From Ramlibacter tataouinensis (lineage in GTDB: Bacteria; Pseudomonadota; Gammaproteobacteria; Burkholderiales; Burkholderiaceae_C), in assembly GCF_027941915.1 (NCBI RefSeq), contig NZ_CP116009.1, positions 3,410,001 through 3,474,000 of the forward strand: a stretch of DNA of 64,000 nt, given 5' to 3'. Each line of letters starts with the position of its first letter. The first letter of the stretch is position 1. The translations under genes were made by a program, and so were the position numbers. The notes under the pieces were generated by a model. It had not been told where the DNA came from. It made no database searches and saw only the letters and a list, made by a program, of their open reading frames with translations. This document shows, in pieces, positions 12,193 to 19,955 of the stretch.

Positions 12193-12876
12193 ATGAAGAA
12201 ACTGAACCAAGTGGCGCTGATGTTTGCCGCCGCTGCGCTGGCCACCGCCGCAGGGGCGCAGACTCGCGTGACCGCCGCTGACGGGGGCCGCAAGGTCGAC
12301 AACTGGGCCAACGGCACGGGCGAACTCGTCTGGAAAAACGGCACCAACGAACTGTGCTGGCGCGATGCGACCTGGACCCCGGCTTCCGCTGCCAAGGGCT
12401 GCGACGGCGCGCTGGTTCCGCCGCCCCCGCCCGCTCCGGCTCCGGCTCCGGCCGCGCAGCCGGCTCCGCCGCCCCCGGCTGCCGCGCGTCCCGCACCCGC
12501 CCCGCAGCCGCCGGCCGCCACCAAGGTGACCTACGCCGCCGACACCTTCTTCGACTTCGACAAGGCCGTGCTCAAGCCCGAAGGCCGCGCCAAGCTCGAC
12601 GACCTGGTCGGCAAGGTCAAGGACATCAACCTCGAAGTGGTGATCGCCGTCGGCCACACCGACGCCGTGGGCGCCGATGCCTACAACCAGAAGCTGTCGG
12701 TGCGCCGTGCCGAAGCCGTGAAGGCCTACCTGGTCTCCAAGGGCATCGAGAAGAACCGCGTGTACACCGAAGGCAAGGGCGAGAAGCAGCCCGTGGCCGA
12801 CAACAAGACGCGCGAAGGCCGCGCCAAGAACCGCCGCGTGGAAATCGAAGTGGTGGGCACCCGCACCAACAAGTAA
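12193..12876 (+). CDS. OmpA-family outer-membrane/peptidoglycan-binding protein
   Basis: The 227-residue exported protein starts with a clear signal peptide ([22 protein letters not shown], cleavage near residue 22). A short N-terminal domain containing two W/C-rich stretches ([16 protein letters not shown]) follows, then a Pro/Ala linker at about 75-112 and a complete OmpA C-terminal peptidoglycan-binding domain (about 113-227), with [20 protein letters not shown]. There is no eight-stranded beta-barrel, so it resembles the small OmpA/OprF-like proteins of Burkholderiales. A strong ribosome site (AAGAGGAGAACC) precedes the ATG. A perfect hairpin terminator follows the stop, so it is probably transcribed alone. 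Confidence 0.88.
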   Translation: MKKLNQVALMFAAAALATAAGAQTRVTAADGGRKVDNWANGTGELVWKNGTNELCWRDATWTPASAAKGCDGALVPPPPPAPAPAPAAQPAPPPPAAARPAPAPQPPAATKVTYAADTFFDFDKAVLKPEGRAKLDDLVGKVKDINLEVVIAVGHTDAVGADAYNQKLSVRRAEAVKAYLVSKGIEKNRVYTEGKGEKQPVADNKTREGRAKNRRVEIEVVGTRTNK

Positions 12877-12895
12877 GCCGTCCGGCTTCGTCGCG

Positions 12896-12922
12896 AAAAG
12901 GCCCCTGCCCGGGGCCTTTTCC
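12896..12922 (+). terminator. Rho-independent terminator after the ompA-family gene
   Basis: AAAAGGCCCC (12896-12905) pairs perfectly with GGGGCCTTTT (12911-12920) over a 5-nt loop and ends in a T-run, 20 bp after the stop codon. The symmetric A/T ends would allow it to act in both directions. Confidence 0.85.
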
Positions 12923-12947
12923 TTTGGTGCCGCGCCACAATCGAACC

Positions 12948-13667
12948 ATGACCCCGAGCAGTAGCAGCAGCCTGAACGCCGACCCGGCCGAGCTGGCCAA
13001 GTTTTCCGAGCTGGCCCACCGCTGGTGGGACACGGAAAGCGAATTCCGGCCCCTGCACCAGATCAACCCGTTGCGGCTGGGCTGGATCGAGTCGTTCGTG
13101 CCGCTGGCCGGCAAACGGGTGCTGGACGTCGGCTGTGGCGGCGGCATCCTGGCCGACGCCATGGCCCGCCGGGGCGCGCAGGTGCTGGGCATCGACCTGG
13201 CCACCAAGGCGCTGCGGGTGGCGCAACTGCACGCGCTGGAGGCGGGCACGCCGGACGTGAAGTACCGCGAGGTGAGCGTCGAGGCACTGGCGATCGAGCA
13301 GCCCGGATCCTTCGATGTGATCACCTGCATGGAAATGCTGGAACACGTGCCGGACCCGGGCTCGGTGGTGCGCGCCTGCGCCGACCTGGTCAAGCCGGGC
13401 GGCTGGGTGTTCTTCTCCACCCTGAACCGCAATGCGAAATCCTTCCTGTTCGCGGTGGTCGGGGCGGAGTACGTGCTGAACCTGCTGCCGCGCGGCACGC
13501 ACGAGTACCTGAAGTTCATCCGGCCCAGCGAACTGGCTTCCTTCTGCCGCTCGGCCGGGCTGGACTGGGTGGGCACCCGGGGGCTGGAATACAACCCGCT
13601 GCTGCGCCGGTATCGCCTGAGCGGTGACACCTCGGTCAACTACCTCGTGGCCGCACGCCGAACCTGA
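12948..13667 (+). CDS. ubiG: Ubiquinone biosynthesis O-methyltransferase UbiG
   Basis: SAM-dependent methyltransferase performing the two O-methylations of ubiquinone synthesis. The 239-residue product has the family N-terminus ([19 protein letters not shown] near residues 15-33), the SAM-binding VLDVGCGGG at 58-66 and the post-I motif [13 protein letters not shown] typical of UbiG. The start is taken at ATG 12948, 25 bp beyond the terminator, which gives the expected length; a longer frame through the ompA gene is spurious. It is followed by a HAD phosphatase one base after its stop, an adjacency known in many beta- and gammaproteobacteria. Confidence 0.93.
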   Translation: MTPSSSSSLNADPAELAKFSELAHRWWDTESEFRPLHQINPLRLGWIESFVPLAGKRVLDVGCGGGILADAMARRGAQVLGIDLATKALRVAQLHALEAGTPDVKYREVSVEALAIEQPGSFDVITCMEMLEHVPDPGSVVRACADLVKPGGWVFFSTLNRNAKSFLFAVVGAEYVLNLLPRGTHEYLKFIRPSELASFCRSAGLDWVGTRGLEYNPLLRRYRLSGDTSVNYLVAARRT

Positions 13668-13668
13668 C

Positions 13669-14328
13669 ATGTTCTCCGGAATCCGTGCCGTGCTGTTCGA
13701 CCTGGACGGCACGCTGATCGACAGCGCACCCGACCTCGGCGGCGCCGCCGACGCCATGCGCACCTTGCGCGGGTTGCCGTCGTTGCCGCTGGACCGCTAT
13801 CGCCCCATGGCCGGCGCCGGGGCCCGCGGCATGCTCGGCGTGGCGTTCGGCATCACGCCGGACCATGCCGACTTCGCGGCCCTGCGCGAGGAATTCTTCC
13901 AGGGGTACGAGCGGCGGATGACGTCTAGCACGGCCGTCTTCGAGGGCGTGCCGCAGCTCGTGGCGGAGATCGTCGGGCGGGGCCTGAACTGGGGCGTGGT
14001 CACCAACAAGTCCATGCGCTTCACCGGGCCGCTGACCCAGGCGATGCCCCTGTTCGCCACTGCCGGCGCCATCGTCGGCGGCGACAGCACGCCGTTTTCC
14101 AAACCCCACCCCGAGCCGTTGCTGGAAGCCGCGCGGCGGCTCGAATTGGCCCCGGCCGATTGCCTCTACGTCGGCGACGACGAGCGCGACATGGCCGCCG
14201 GGCGCGCCGCCGGCATGCCGACGGTTGCCGCCACCTACGGTTATCTGGGCGGCACGCCCGACATCGACCACTGGCAGCCCGACGCCCGCATTTCTTCGCC
14301 GCTGGAGTTGCTGCTGCTCTTGAAGTGA
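13669..14328 (+). CDS. gph: HAD-family phosphatase: phosphoglycolate phosphatase or MurNAc-6-P phosphatase
   Basis: The 219-residue HAD hydrolase has the catalytic motif DLDGT at residues 11-15 (D11 nucleophile, D13 acid/base), motif II TNKS, motif III lysine in FSKPHPEP and motif IV GDDERD. It is usually annotated as phosphoglycolate phosphatase. In pseudomonads, however, the HAD gene next to ubiG encodes MupP, a MurNAc-6-phosphate phosphatase of peptidoglycan recycling, so that function is a real alternative. The start at ATG 13669 lies one nucleotide after the ubiG stop, indicating coupling. The symbol is given for the traditional annotation; substrate is undetermined. Confidence 0.8.
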   Translation: MFSGIRAVLFDLDGTLIDSAPDLGGAADAMRTLRGLPSLPLDRYRPMAGAGARGMLGVAFGITPDHADFAALREEFFQGYERRMTSSTAVFEGVPQLVAEIVGRGLNWGVVTNKSMRFTGPLTQAMPLFATAGAIVGGDSTPFSKPHPEPLLEAARRLELAPADCLYVGDDERDMAAGRAAGMPTVAATYGYLGGTPDIDHWQPDARISSPLELLLLLK

Positions 14329-14346
14329 GGCGGACCGGCCTAAAAT
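14320..14346 (+). promoter_or_regulatory. Candidate ssrA promoter
   Basis: TTGAAG (14320-14325) and TAAAAT (14341-14346, 5 of 6) stand just before the tmRNA 5' end at 14357, which is 10 nt after the -10 hexamer. The spacer is 15 bp, shorter than ideal, and the -35 lies in the last codons of gph. The -10 position fits the RNA start very well. Confidence 0.55.
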
Positions 14347-14356
14347 ACGAAGTCCT

Positions 14357-14729
14357 GGGGCTGCACCGGTTTCGACGTGGGTTCGGACACGCAGCAGGGC
14401 ATGTCGAGGTTCAGTCACCTCGTTAATCCGCTGAAACAAAGTAACTGCAAACGACGAACGTTTCGCACTCGCCGCTTAAACACCGGTGAGCCTCACAACA
14501 GTTGGCCTATGGGCTGGGCAAGGGGCGCAAGCTCCCGGCTGTGAGGGAATCTACATGGGCTGGTCCCGATCCGGGTGCCTTGGACCGGGACGAGAAAATA
14601 GGGCACTGGCGGCTGGCATAGCGTGCGTCTGCGCGATGCTGGCGGCGAGATCCAAACCAGAACGCTAAACATGTAGAACTGCTCGGAGAAGGCTTGCGGA
14701 CGCGGGTTCAATTCCCGCCAGCTCCACCA
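14357..14729 (+). ncRNA. ssrA: tmRNA (ssrA), standard one-piece form
   Basis: Transfer-messenger RNA rescuing stalled ribosomes. The 5' end GGGGCTGCACCGGTTTCGAC and the 3' end GGTTCAATTCCCGCCAGCTCC plus ACCA form the tRNA-like domain with an encoded CCA. The tag frame is at 14447-14476, GCAAACGACGAACGTTTCGC onward, encoding ANDERFALAA followed by TAA at 14477. That is the typical Burkholderiales tag ending in the ClpXP/ClpAP degradation signal. The length is 373 nt. A strong terminator follows. ssrA is a common integration site for genomic islands, and everything to its right in this window is accessory. Confidence 0.97.
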
Positions 14730-14740
14730 CTACACCGTCA

Positions 14741-14775
14741 AAGGGCGTTCAGTGAGATCCGCTGAACGCCCTTTT
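14741..14775 (+). terminator. Rho-independent terminator after ssrA
   Basis: AAGGGCGTTCAG (14741-14752) pairs perfectly over 12 bp with CTGAACGCCCTT (14762-14773) and runs into TTTT. It begins 12 nt after the tmRNA CCA end. Confidence 0.9.
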
Positions 14776-14990
14776 CCATTTGTGAATCAAGGACCTGCCA
14801 TCCACTGACGTCCAGTTCCGTTCATTGACATCCAGCTGAACCCCGGGGAACAAACTGGGGAACAAAGCCAGATTGAAACGGAAGGGGAGTGTTCCCCGGT
14901 TCGGGGCGATGAGCGCAAGTTCAGCGGGCCTCGCTCCCTCCTTGCGCTGTGGAATGCGTTAATCGAAGTGGCCGGGGTCTCCGCCGAGAT
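14776..14990 (+). other. Non-coding junction after ssrA with integrase-flank-like repeats
   Basis: This 215-bp stretch has no supported gene. It contains spaced TCCACTGACGTCCAG / TTCATTGACATCCAGC repeats and then GGGGAACAAACTGGGGAACA. That style of repeat is commonly seen next to tyrosine integrases that insert at tRNA or tmRNA 3' ends in Burkholderiales. The integrase itself is missing: the sequence passes into the 3' end of a LysR gene. Debris from a decayed element is inference; the repeats are seen. Confidence 0.4.
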
Positions 14991-15872
14991 CTATAGCAGC
15001 GCCTCCCGGGCGACGGCCACGAAGCGCCGCACCAAGGGGTTCTCCACGTCCCGTCGCCAGCACGCCGCCACTGGGAGCCCGGCTTCACCACCCTCCAGCG
15101 GCCGGAACACCAGCCCTGGCGGACTGCCGACCGCCGCGCAGGCCGGCACGATCGCATAACCCTCGCCGGCCAACACCAGCGCAAGCGCCGAGTGCACGGT
15201 CTCCACCCGATGCACGGTGCGCGCCTTCACCGAATGCCGCGCGAGCAGCGATGTCACGATGGACGCCCCCTCTGCCTGATTCGTCACCGGCAGGCCGATC
15301 AGCGCCTCGCCATCCAGTTTCTCAATCGCCACCTGCCGTTGCCGGGCCAGCCGTGAGCGGGCCGGCATCGCCAGCAGCATCGGCTGTCGGCCCAGAGGCA
15401 CTGTCTCCACCCCCTCGCGCACCAGCGGCGGCATGCACAGTCCGACCGTGACCTTGAAGTCCCACAGCAAGGGGCCGTAGGTGAGCGCGCTCATCTCCAC
15501 GAACTGAAGTTCCACGCCCGGGAGGCTGTCTCGCAGCTTGGGTACCAGGCGCGGCAGCACCGCGTACCCCAGCGCGAACATGTAGCCGATCGTGAGGTGG
15601 CCGCGCTGCCCTGCGGCGACCGCCCGCGCGGCCGCGAAGCCGTCCTCGGCCAGTGCGAGCGCTTCCCTCGCACGCGCGTATAGCGCTCGCCCCGCCTCCG
15701 TGAGGTGCATGCCATCCGATTCGCGGCGGAACAGCGTGATACCCAGGCGCGACTCGAGCTTGCGGATCTGAACGGACAGAGGCGGCTGCGCCATGTGCAG
15801 CCGCAGGGCCGCCTTCCCCACGCTGCGCGTTTCGGCCACCTCGACGAAAAAACGTAGGCTCTTGAGATCCAT
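14991..15872 (-). CDS. LysR-family transcriptional regulator
   Basis: The 293-residue regulator has an N-terminal winged HTH at about residues 1-62 (MDLKSLRFFVEVAETRSVGKAALRLHMAQPPLS) and a type 2 periplasmic-binding-fold effector domain from about 90. The length is normal and nothing is broken. It is divergent from a Bug receptor gene and the first sulfatase, so it probably controls them and itself in response to a substrate-derived ligand. An inverted repeat CCCATA-N9-TATGGG sits only 3 bp before its own ATG. The ligand is unknown. Confidence 0.88.
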   Translation of the reverse strand: MDLKSLRFFVEVAETRSVGKAALRLHMAQPPLSVQIRKLESRLGITLFRRESDGMHLTEAGRALYARAREALALAEDGFAAARAVAAGQRGHLTIGYMFALGYAVLPRLVPKLRDSLPGVELQFVEMSALTYGPLLWDFKVTVGLCMPPLVREGVETVPLGRQPMLLAMPARSRLARQRQVAIEKLDGEALIGLPVTNQAEGASIVTSLLARHSVKARTVHRVETVHSALALVLAGEGYAIVPACAAVGSPPGLVFRPLEGGEAGLPVAACWRRDVENPLVRRFVAVAREALL

Positions 15873-15875
15873 GCA

Positions 15876-15896
15876 CCCATACTAAAACGATATGGG
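15876..15896. promoter_or_regulatory. LysR-type operator candidate upstream of the sulfatase module
   Basis: CCCATA (15876-15881) and TATGGG (15891-15896) form a perfect inverted repeat around 9 bp and contain a T-N11-A core typical of LysR-type boxes. The site lies just upstream of the LysR start and about 96 bp before the divergent Bug gene, so binding could autorepress lysR and affect the divergent transcript. Confidence 0.45.
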
Positions 15897-15991
15897 GTGT
15901 TTGAAAACGCGTATTGGACGGAAGCGGGGGCGGATGGGAAGCTGTCTCATTTGTTCGTCTTGACCCGGCCTTCCCCTCGACTGGAGTTCGC

Positions 15992-16978
15992 ATGAAATTC
16001 CCGCTGCCCCTGCTTCGACGCCATGTCGTCGGATTGGCCTGTGCGCTGGCGCTGACCAGCAGCTTCGCACAAGCACAGGACAAACCGCCTCTGAAGCTGG
16101 TGGTCGGGTTCCCGCCAGGCGGCGCACTGGACACGCTGGCGCGGGCGATGGCGGAACAGCTGCGAACGAGCACGGGCGACACCGTCGTCGTGGAAAACCG
16201 GCCTGGCGCGGCCACCCGCTTGGCGATCGACAGCGTCAAGCGTGCGCCGGCGGACGGTCGCACCGTGCTGCTTGGCTCCAGCGCGCCCTTCGTCCTGTTC
16301 CCGATGACCTACAAGCGCCTGGACTATGACGTCGATCGAGACTTCCTGCCGGTCGCCCATCTGGTCGACGTGCCGACCGTGATCTCGACCGCTGGCGGCA
16401 GCCCCTTCCAGACGATCGCTCAGTACACGGCGTGGGTGCGAGGTCAGCCGGGCCGTGGCAACGTGGGCCTCACCAACCTCGGTGGTGCGCTCCACTTTTC
16501 CATCCTGGCGCTCGGCAAGGCGATCGGCACGCCACTCACCCCGGTCCCCTACAAGGGCGGCGCACCACTGGTCACGGACTTGGTGGGTGGACACGTGCCG
16601 CTCGCGACGGACGCGCTCGCCAGCCAGCTCGAGCTGCATCGCGCTGGCAAGGTGCGAATCCTCGCGGTTTCGGGCTCGGGGCGCAACCGCGCACTGCCGG
16701 ATGTCCCGACGCTCAAGGAGAGCGGCATCGATGCCTTCGCGCACGCCAACGCCTGGTATGGCGCATTCGTGCCGTCGGGAACGCCCAAGGCGACGGTGCT
16801 GGCGCTGGAGAAGGCATTCATGGCCGCCGTGCAGCAGCCGCAGGTGCAGTCCCAACTGCAGCGCGCTGGCCTCGACCCCACCGGGCTGGACGCCGCAGCT
16901 GCAGCTCGCAAGCTGCGGGAAGAGCGCGAGTTCTGGCGCCCGATCGTGGAAGCGTCGGGATTCAAGAACGAGGATTGA
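15992..16978 (+). CDS. Bug-family tripartite tricarboxylate-type substrate-binding protein
   Basis: Periplasmic solute receptor of the Bug/TctC family, 328 residues. The signal peptide is residues 1 to about 28 (hydrophobic VVGLACALALTSSFAQA). The mature part begins PLKLVVGFPPGGALDTLAR, which contains the family's ligand-contact loop, and continues with VVVENRPGAA and VPYKGGAP, all standard. ATG 15992 is used because it gives the signal peptide and has GGAG upstream. No TctA/TctB membrane subunits are nearby, so it may serve a distant transporter or act as a sensor. A sulfatase gene follows 137 bp downstream, suggesting a sulfated or released acid ligand. Confidence 0.88.
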   Translation: MKFPLPLLRRHVVGLACALALTSSFAQAQDKPPLKLVVGFPPGGALDTLARAMAEQLRTSTGDTVVVENRPGAATRLAIDSVKRAPADGRTVLLGSSAPFVLFPMTYKRLDYDVDRDFLPVAHLVDVPTVISTAGGSPFQTIAQYTAWVRGQPGRGNVGLTNLGGALHFSILALGKAIGTPLTPVPYKGGAPLVTDLVGGHVPLATDALASQLELHRAGKVRILAVSGSGRNRALPDVPTLKESGIDAFAHANAWYGAFVPSGTPKATVLALEKAFMAAVQQPQVQSQLQRAGLDPTGLDAAAAARKLREEREFWRPIVEASGFKNED

Positions 16979-17115
16979 ACACGGACAACCAGGCTGCCGC
17001 CTGCGCCACGCCGCAAGACATGGCAGGCGCCGAATGGCGCCGCGGCCGTGAACTCGCGACGTGCTTTTTCAACTGACTGACGTGTAGTGCATTTCGGACC
17101 GGAAGGGGTTTTGTC

Positions 17116-19371
17116 TTGGCAGAAAGCGGATTCAATGGGCGCAGTGGTTTCCAAGGGACGATCGGGCGCACCCACGAGGAGTCGACGCCATGGTGGGAGA
17201 CGCCTGTCGTCGCAGCGCCCGGCGCTCCCAACGTCATCTATGTGATGCTCGATGACGTCGGTTTCGCGGACCTGGGTTGTTTTGGCTCGGAGATCCCGAC
17301 GCCGAACATCGACCGGCTGGCGAGCCAGGGTCTGCGCTACACCAACTTCCATACGACGACCCTGTGTTCGCCCTCGCGCGCGTCATTGCTGACGGGGCGC
17401 AATCACCACGCCATCGGCATGCGCATGCTGTCGAACCTGGATACCGGGTTCCCGAGCGGTCGCGGCTTCATCAGCCCGGCGGCCGCCACTATCGCCGAGG
17501 TCCTGCGCGATCGCGGCTACAACACCATGTGCGTCGGCAAGTGGCACCTGGCGCCGACCGAACATACCTCCGCCTCGGGGCCCTACGACCAATGGCCTCT
17601 GGGGCGCGGCTTCGAGCGGTACTACGGATACCTCGAGGCCGAGACCGACTGCTTCTACCCGGAACTGACCTACGACAACCATGCGGTCGATCCGCCGCGC
17701 ACGCCGGAGCAGGGCTATCACCTGACCACGGACCTGATCGATCGCAGCATTTCGTTCATCAAGGACCAGACCTCGGTCACGCCGGACAAGCCGTTCTTCC
17801 TGTACCTCGCTTTCGCCACCGCGCATTCCCCGCACCAGGCCCCCGCCGATTACCTGCGCAAGTACCGAGGCGTGTACGACCGTGGCTGGGATGTCGTGCG
17901 CGCCGAGCGCTTCGAGCGGCAGAAGGCGCTGGGCATCGTGCCGCCCGGAACCACGTTGGGGCCGCGCAATGAGGGCGTGTCGGCCTGGGATGAACTCAGC
18001 GACGACGAGCGTCGCCTGGCCGCGCGATTGCAGGAAGCGTACGCCGCGATGATCGAGCACACCGACGCGCAGTTCGGCCGGCTGCTCGCGTTCCTGGAGG
18101 AAGTCGGCCGGCTGGACAACACCATCATCGTCTTCCTGTCGGACAACGGAGCCAGCCAGGAGGGGGGCCAGCGGGGCTCGGTCAATACCACCGCCATCCA
18201 GAACCGGGTGCCCGAAGACTTTGCGACGAGTCTGTCGATGATCGACGAGATCGGCGGGCCGGGCGCGCAACCCAACTACCCCTGGGGGTGGGCGCAGGTC
18301 TCCAATACGCCGTTCAGGCGCTACAAGCAGAACACGCACGAAGGCGGCGTGCGCGACCCATTGATCATCCACTGGCCGGCCGGGATCGCTGCGCGCGGCG
18401 AAACGCGCGAGCAGTTCCACCATGTGATCGACATCACGCCGACCATCCTGTCACTACTGGATGTCGCTGCGCCCACCGTCTACCGTGGGGTCGCCCAGAT
18501 GCCCCTGCATGGCACCGACATGAGCTACAGCTTCGCGCAGCCGAAGGCCCCGACCACGCGCCTGACCCAGCACTTCGAGATGTTCGCCCACCGCGGGCTC
18601 TGGCACAAAGGCTGGAAGGCCGTGGCCTATCACGAGCGAGGAAGCTCGTACGACGACGACGTGTGGGAGCTCTACAACCTCGACGCCGATTGGTCCGAGT
18701 GCCACGACCTGGCGCGCGAGCGGCCCGACAAGCTGACCGAACTCAAGGAACGGTTCTGGGCCGAAGCGGGCCGTTATGACGTCCTGCCTCTGGATGATCG
18801 CGGCTACGCGCTGCGGGCCCGCGTGCCCCGCCCGGGTTCGCCGCGTGCGCGCACCCGCTTCACCTACTACCCCGGCATGGCGCACCTGCCGATGGCGGTG
18901 ACGCCGCCGACCATGAACCGGGCGCATCGCATCACCGCGCACCTGGCCGAGCCGATCGGGCTCCACGAAGGCGTGCTGGTCGCGCTCGGCCAGGTCAGCA
19001 GCGGCTACGTCCTGTACGTGAAGGACGGCCACCTGTGCTACGAGTACAACTACGTCGGCACGCGCTATCGCATCCGCTCGCGCGAACCCCTGCCCGGCGA
19101 TGCCACGGTGCTCAGGTTCGTCTTCGACAAGACGGCCGATTGCAAGGGCGTCGGTCGGCTCCTCGTGGGCGACCGGGAAGTCGGCGCCACCGAGTTCCCG
19201 GCCGTTCTGCCGTTTTTCCACGGCTGGCACGGACTCGACATCGGCCGTGACGCCCTGTCTCCGGTCTCGAACGACTACTCGGGCCAATTCGCGTTCACCG
19301 GAACGATCGCGCGCGTTGTCTACGACCTGGCGCCGTCCGAAGACGTGCTGCTGTTCGAGCCGGTCGACTGA
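17116..19371 (+). CDS. Type I sulfatase, cytoplasmic (arylsulfatase-like)
   Basis: Hydrolyses a sulfate ester; substrate unknown. In the 751-residue product the metal-binding DD is at 46-47. The modified cysteine is C84 in CSPSRASLLTGR, matching C-x-P-S-R-x4-TGR, to be converted to formylglycine. A conserved KWHL block follows and a C-terminal extension of about 150 residues (from about 590), as in large AtsA-type sulfatases of roughly 750-790 residues. There is no signal peptide, so it should be cytoplasmic. The start is a TTG at 17116 with GGAAGGGG seven bases before; no in-frame ATG upstream fits. It is paralogous to the sulfatase ending at 30181. Confidence 0.88.
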   Translation: MAESGFNGRSGFQGTIGRTHEESTPWWETPVVAAPGAPNVIYVMLDDVGFADLGCFGSEIPTPNIDRLASQGLRYTNFHTTTLCSPSRASLLTGRNHHAIGMRMLSNLDTGFPSGRGFISPAAATIAEVLRDRGYNTMCVGKWHLAPTEHTSASGPYDQWPLGRGFERYYGYLEAETDCFYPELTYDNHAVDPPRTPEQGYHLTTDLIDRSISFIKDQTSVTPDKPFFLYLAFATAHSPHQAPADYLRKYRGVYDRGWDVVRAERFERQKALGIVPPGTTLGPRNEGVSAWDELSDDERRLAARLQEAYAAMIEHTDAQFGRLLAFLEEVGRLDNTIIVFLSDNGASQEGGQRGSVNTTAIQNRVPEDFATSLSMIDEIGGPGAQPNYPWGWAQVSNTPFRRYKQNTHEGGVRDPLIIHWPAGIAARGETREQFHHVIDITPTILSLLDVAAPTVYRGVAQMPLHGTDMSYSFAQPKAPTTRLTQHFEMFAHRGLWHKGWKAVAYHERGSSYDDDVWELYNLDADWSECHDLARERPDKLTELKERFWAEAGRYDVLPLDDRGYALRARVPRPGSPRARTRFTYYPGMAHLPMAVTPPTMNRAHRITAHLAEPIGLHEGVLVALGQVSSGYVLYVKDGHLCYEYNYVGTRYRIRSREPLPGDATVLRFVFDKTADCKGVGRLLVGDREVGATEFPAVLPFFHGWHGLDIGRDALSPVSNDYSGQFAFTGTIARVVYDLAPSEDVLLFEPVD

Positions 19372-19390
19372 CGGCTGAAGCGGCGGTCAG
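19368..19390. terminator. Hairpin between convergent sulfatase and AsnC-type genes
   Basis: CTGAC at 19368-19372 and GTCAG at 19386-19390 close an imperfect hairpin with an internal GC stem. It includes the sulfatase stop codon and the stop of the converging regulator. With no T-run, a terminator role is only suggested by position. Confidence 0.35.
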
Positions 19391-19899
19391 ACGATGGGGA
19401 CGTTCGCGTCCTTCAGCACCCTGAGGACGAACGTCGACTTGCTGTGGCGAATTCCCGGGATCTTGTAGAGCTTCTCCCGTAGTAGGCGCTCGTAGTCGCG
19501 GGTGTCCTTCACGGCGATGCGAATGTAGTAGTCGTAGTCGCCCGACACCAGGTACGCGTCCATCACTTCGGGGATCTCCGCCAGGATCCGCCCGAACTCA
19601 TACAGCGTCTCGTCGCTGTGGCTCGTCAGGGTGAGCTGGACGATCACCGTGTCCTTGTAGCCCAGACGGGCGCGATCGAGCTCGACGCTGTACTTGCGGA
19701 TGACGCCCTCGGTCTCCATCCGCTTGATGCGACTCCAGCAGGTGGTGGCCGACAGTTTCACGGCGGCGCCGATCTCCTGCAGCGTGCGGCGGGAATCGGC
19801 CAGCAGCTCGCGAAGGATGGCGAAGTCGAACGTGTCCAGCTTGGCCGGTGTTTCATCGCCAATTTCCGGCAGATTCCTAAATTTCTTTGATGTAGCCAT
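19387..19899 (-). CDS. Lrp/AsnC-family transcriptional regulator
   Basis: The 170-residue regulator has an AsnC-type HTH near residues 28-72 ([20 protein letters not shown]) and a C-terminal RAM/ligand domain ([16 protein letters not shown] onward). These proteins sense amino acids and bind as multimers of dimers. It is divergent from an acetolactate synthase gene with only 56 bp between the start codons, and an indolepyruvate ferredoxin oxidoreductase follows that gene. Control of both by an amino acid or 2-oxo acid is the natural reading. The extra basic N-terminus (MATSKKFRN) is slightly long for the family. Confidence 0.88.
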   Translation of the reverse strand: MATSKKFRNLPEIGDETPAKLDTFDFAILRELLADSRRTLQEIGAAVKLSATTCWSRIKRMETEGVIRKYSVELDRARLGYKDTVIVQLTLTSHSDETLYEFGRILAEIPEVMDAYLVSGDYDYYIRIAVKDTRDYERLLREKLYKIPGIRHSKSTFVLRVLKDANVPIV

Positions 19900-19955
19900 G
19901 GAATAAGCCTGAAAGGTCGAAGCCTATTTTGCCGTCAATGCGGAAAAATCTCCAC

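Noticed and set aside
14486..14668. Short open frame inside ssrA
   Set aside because: It lies within the structured part of tmRNA, whose actual reading frame is the 10-residue tag at 14447-14476.
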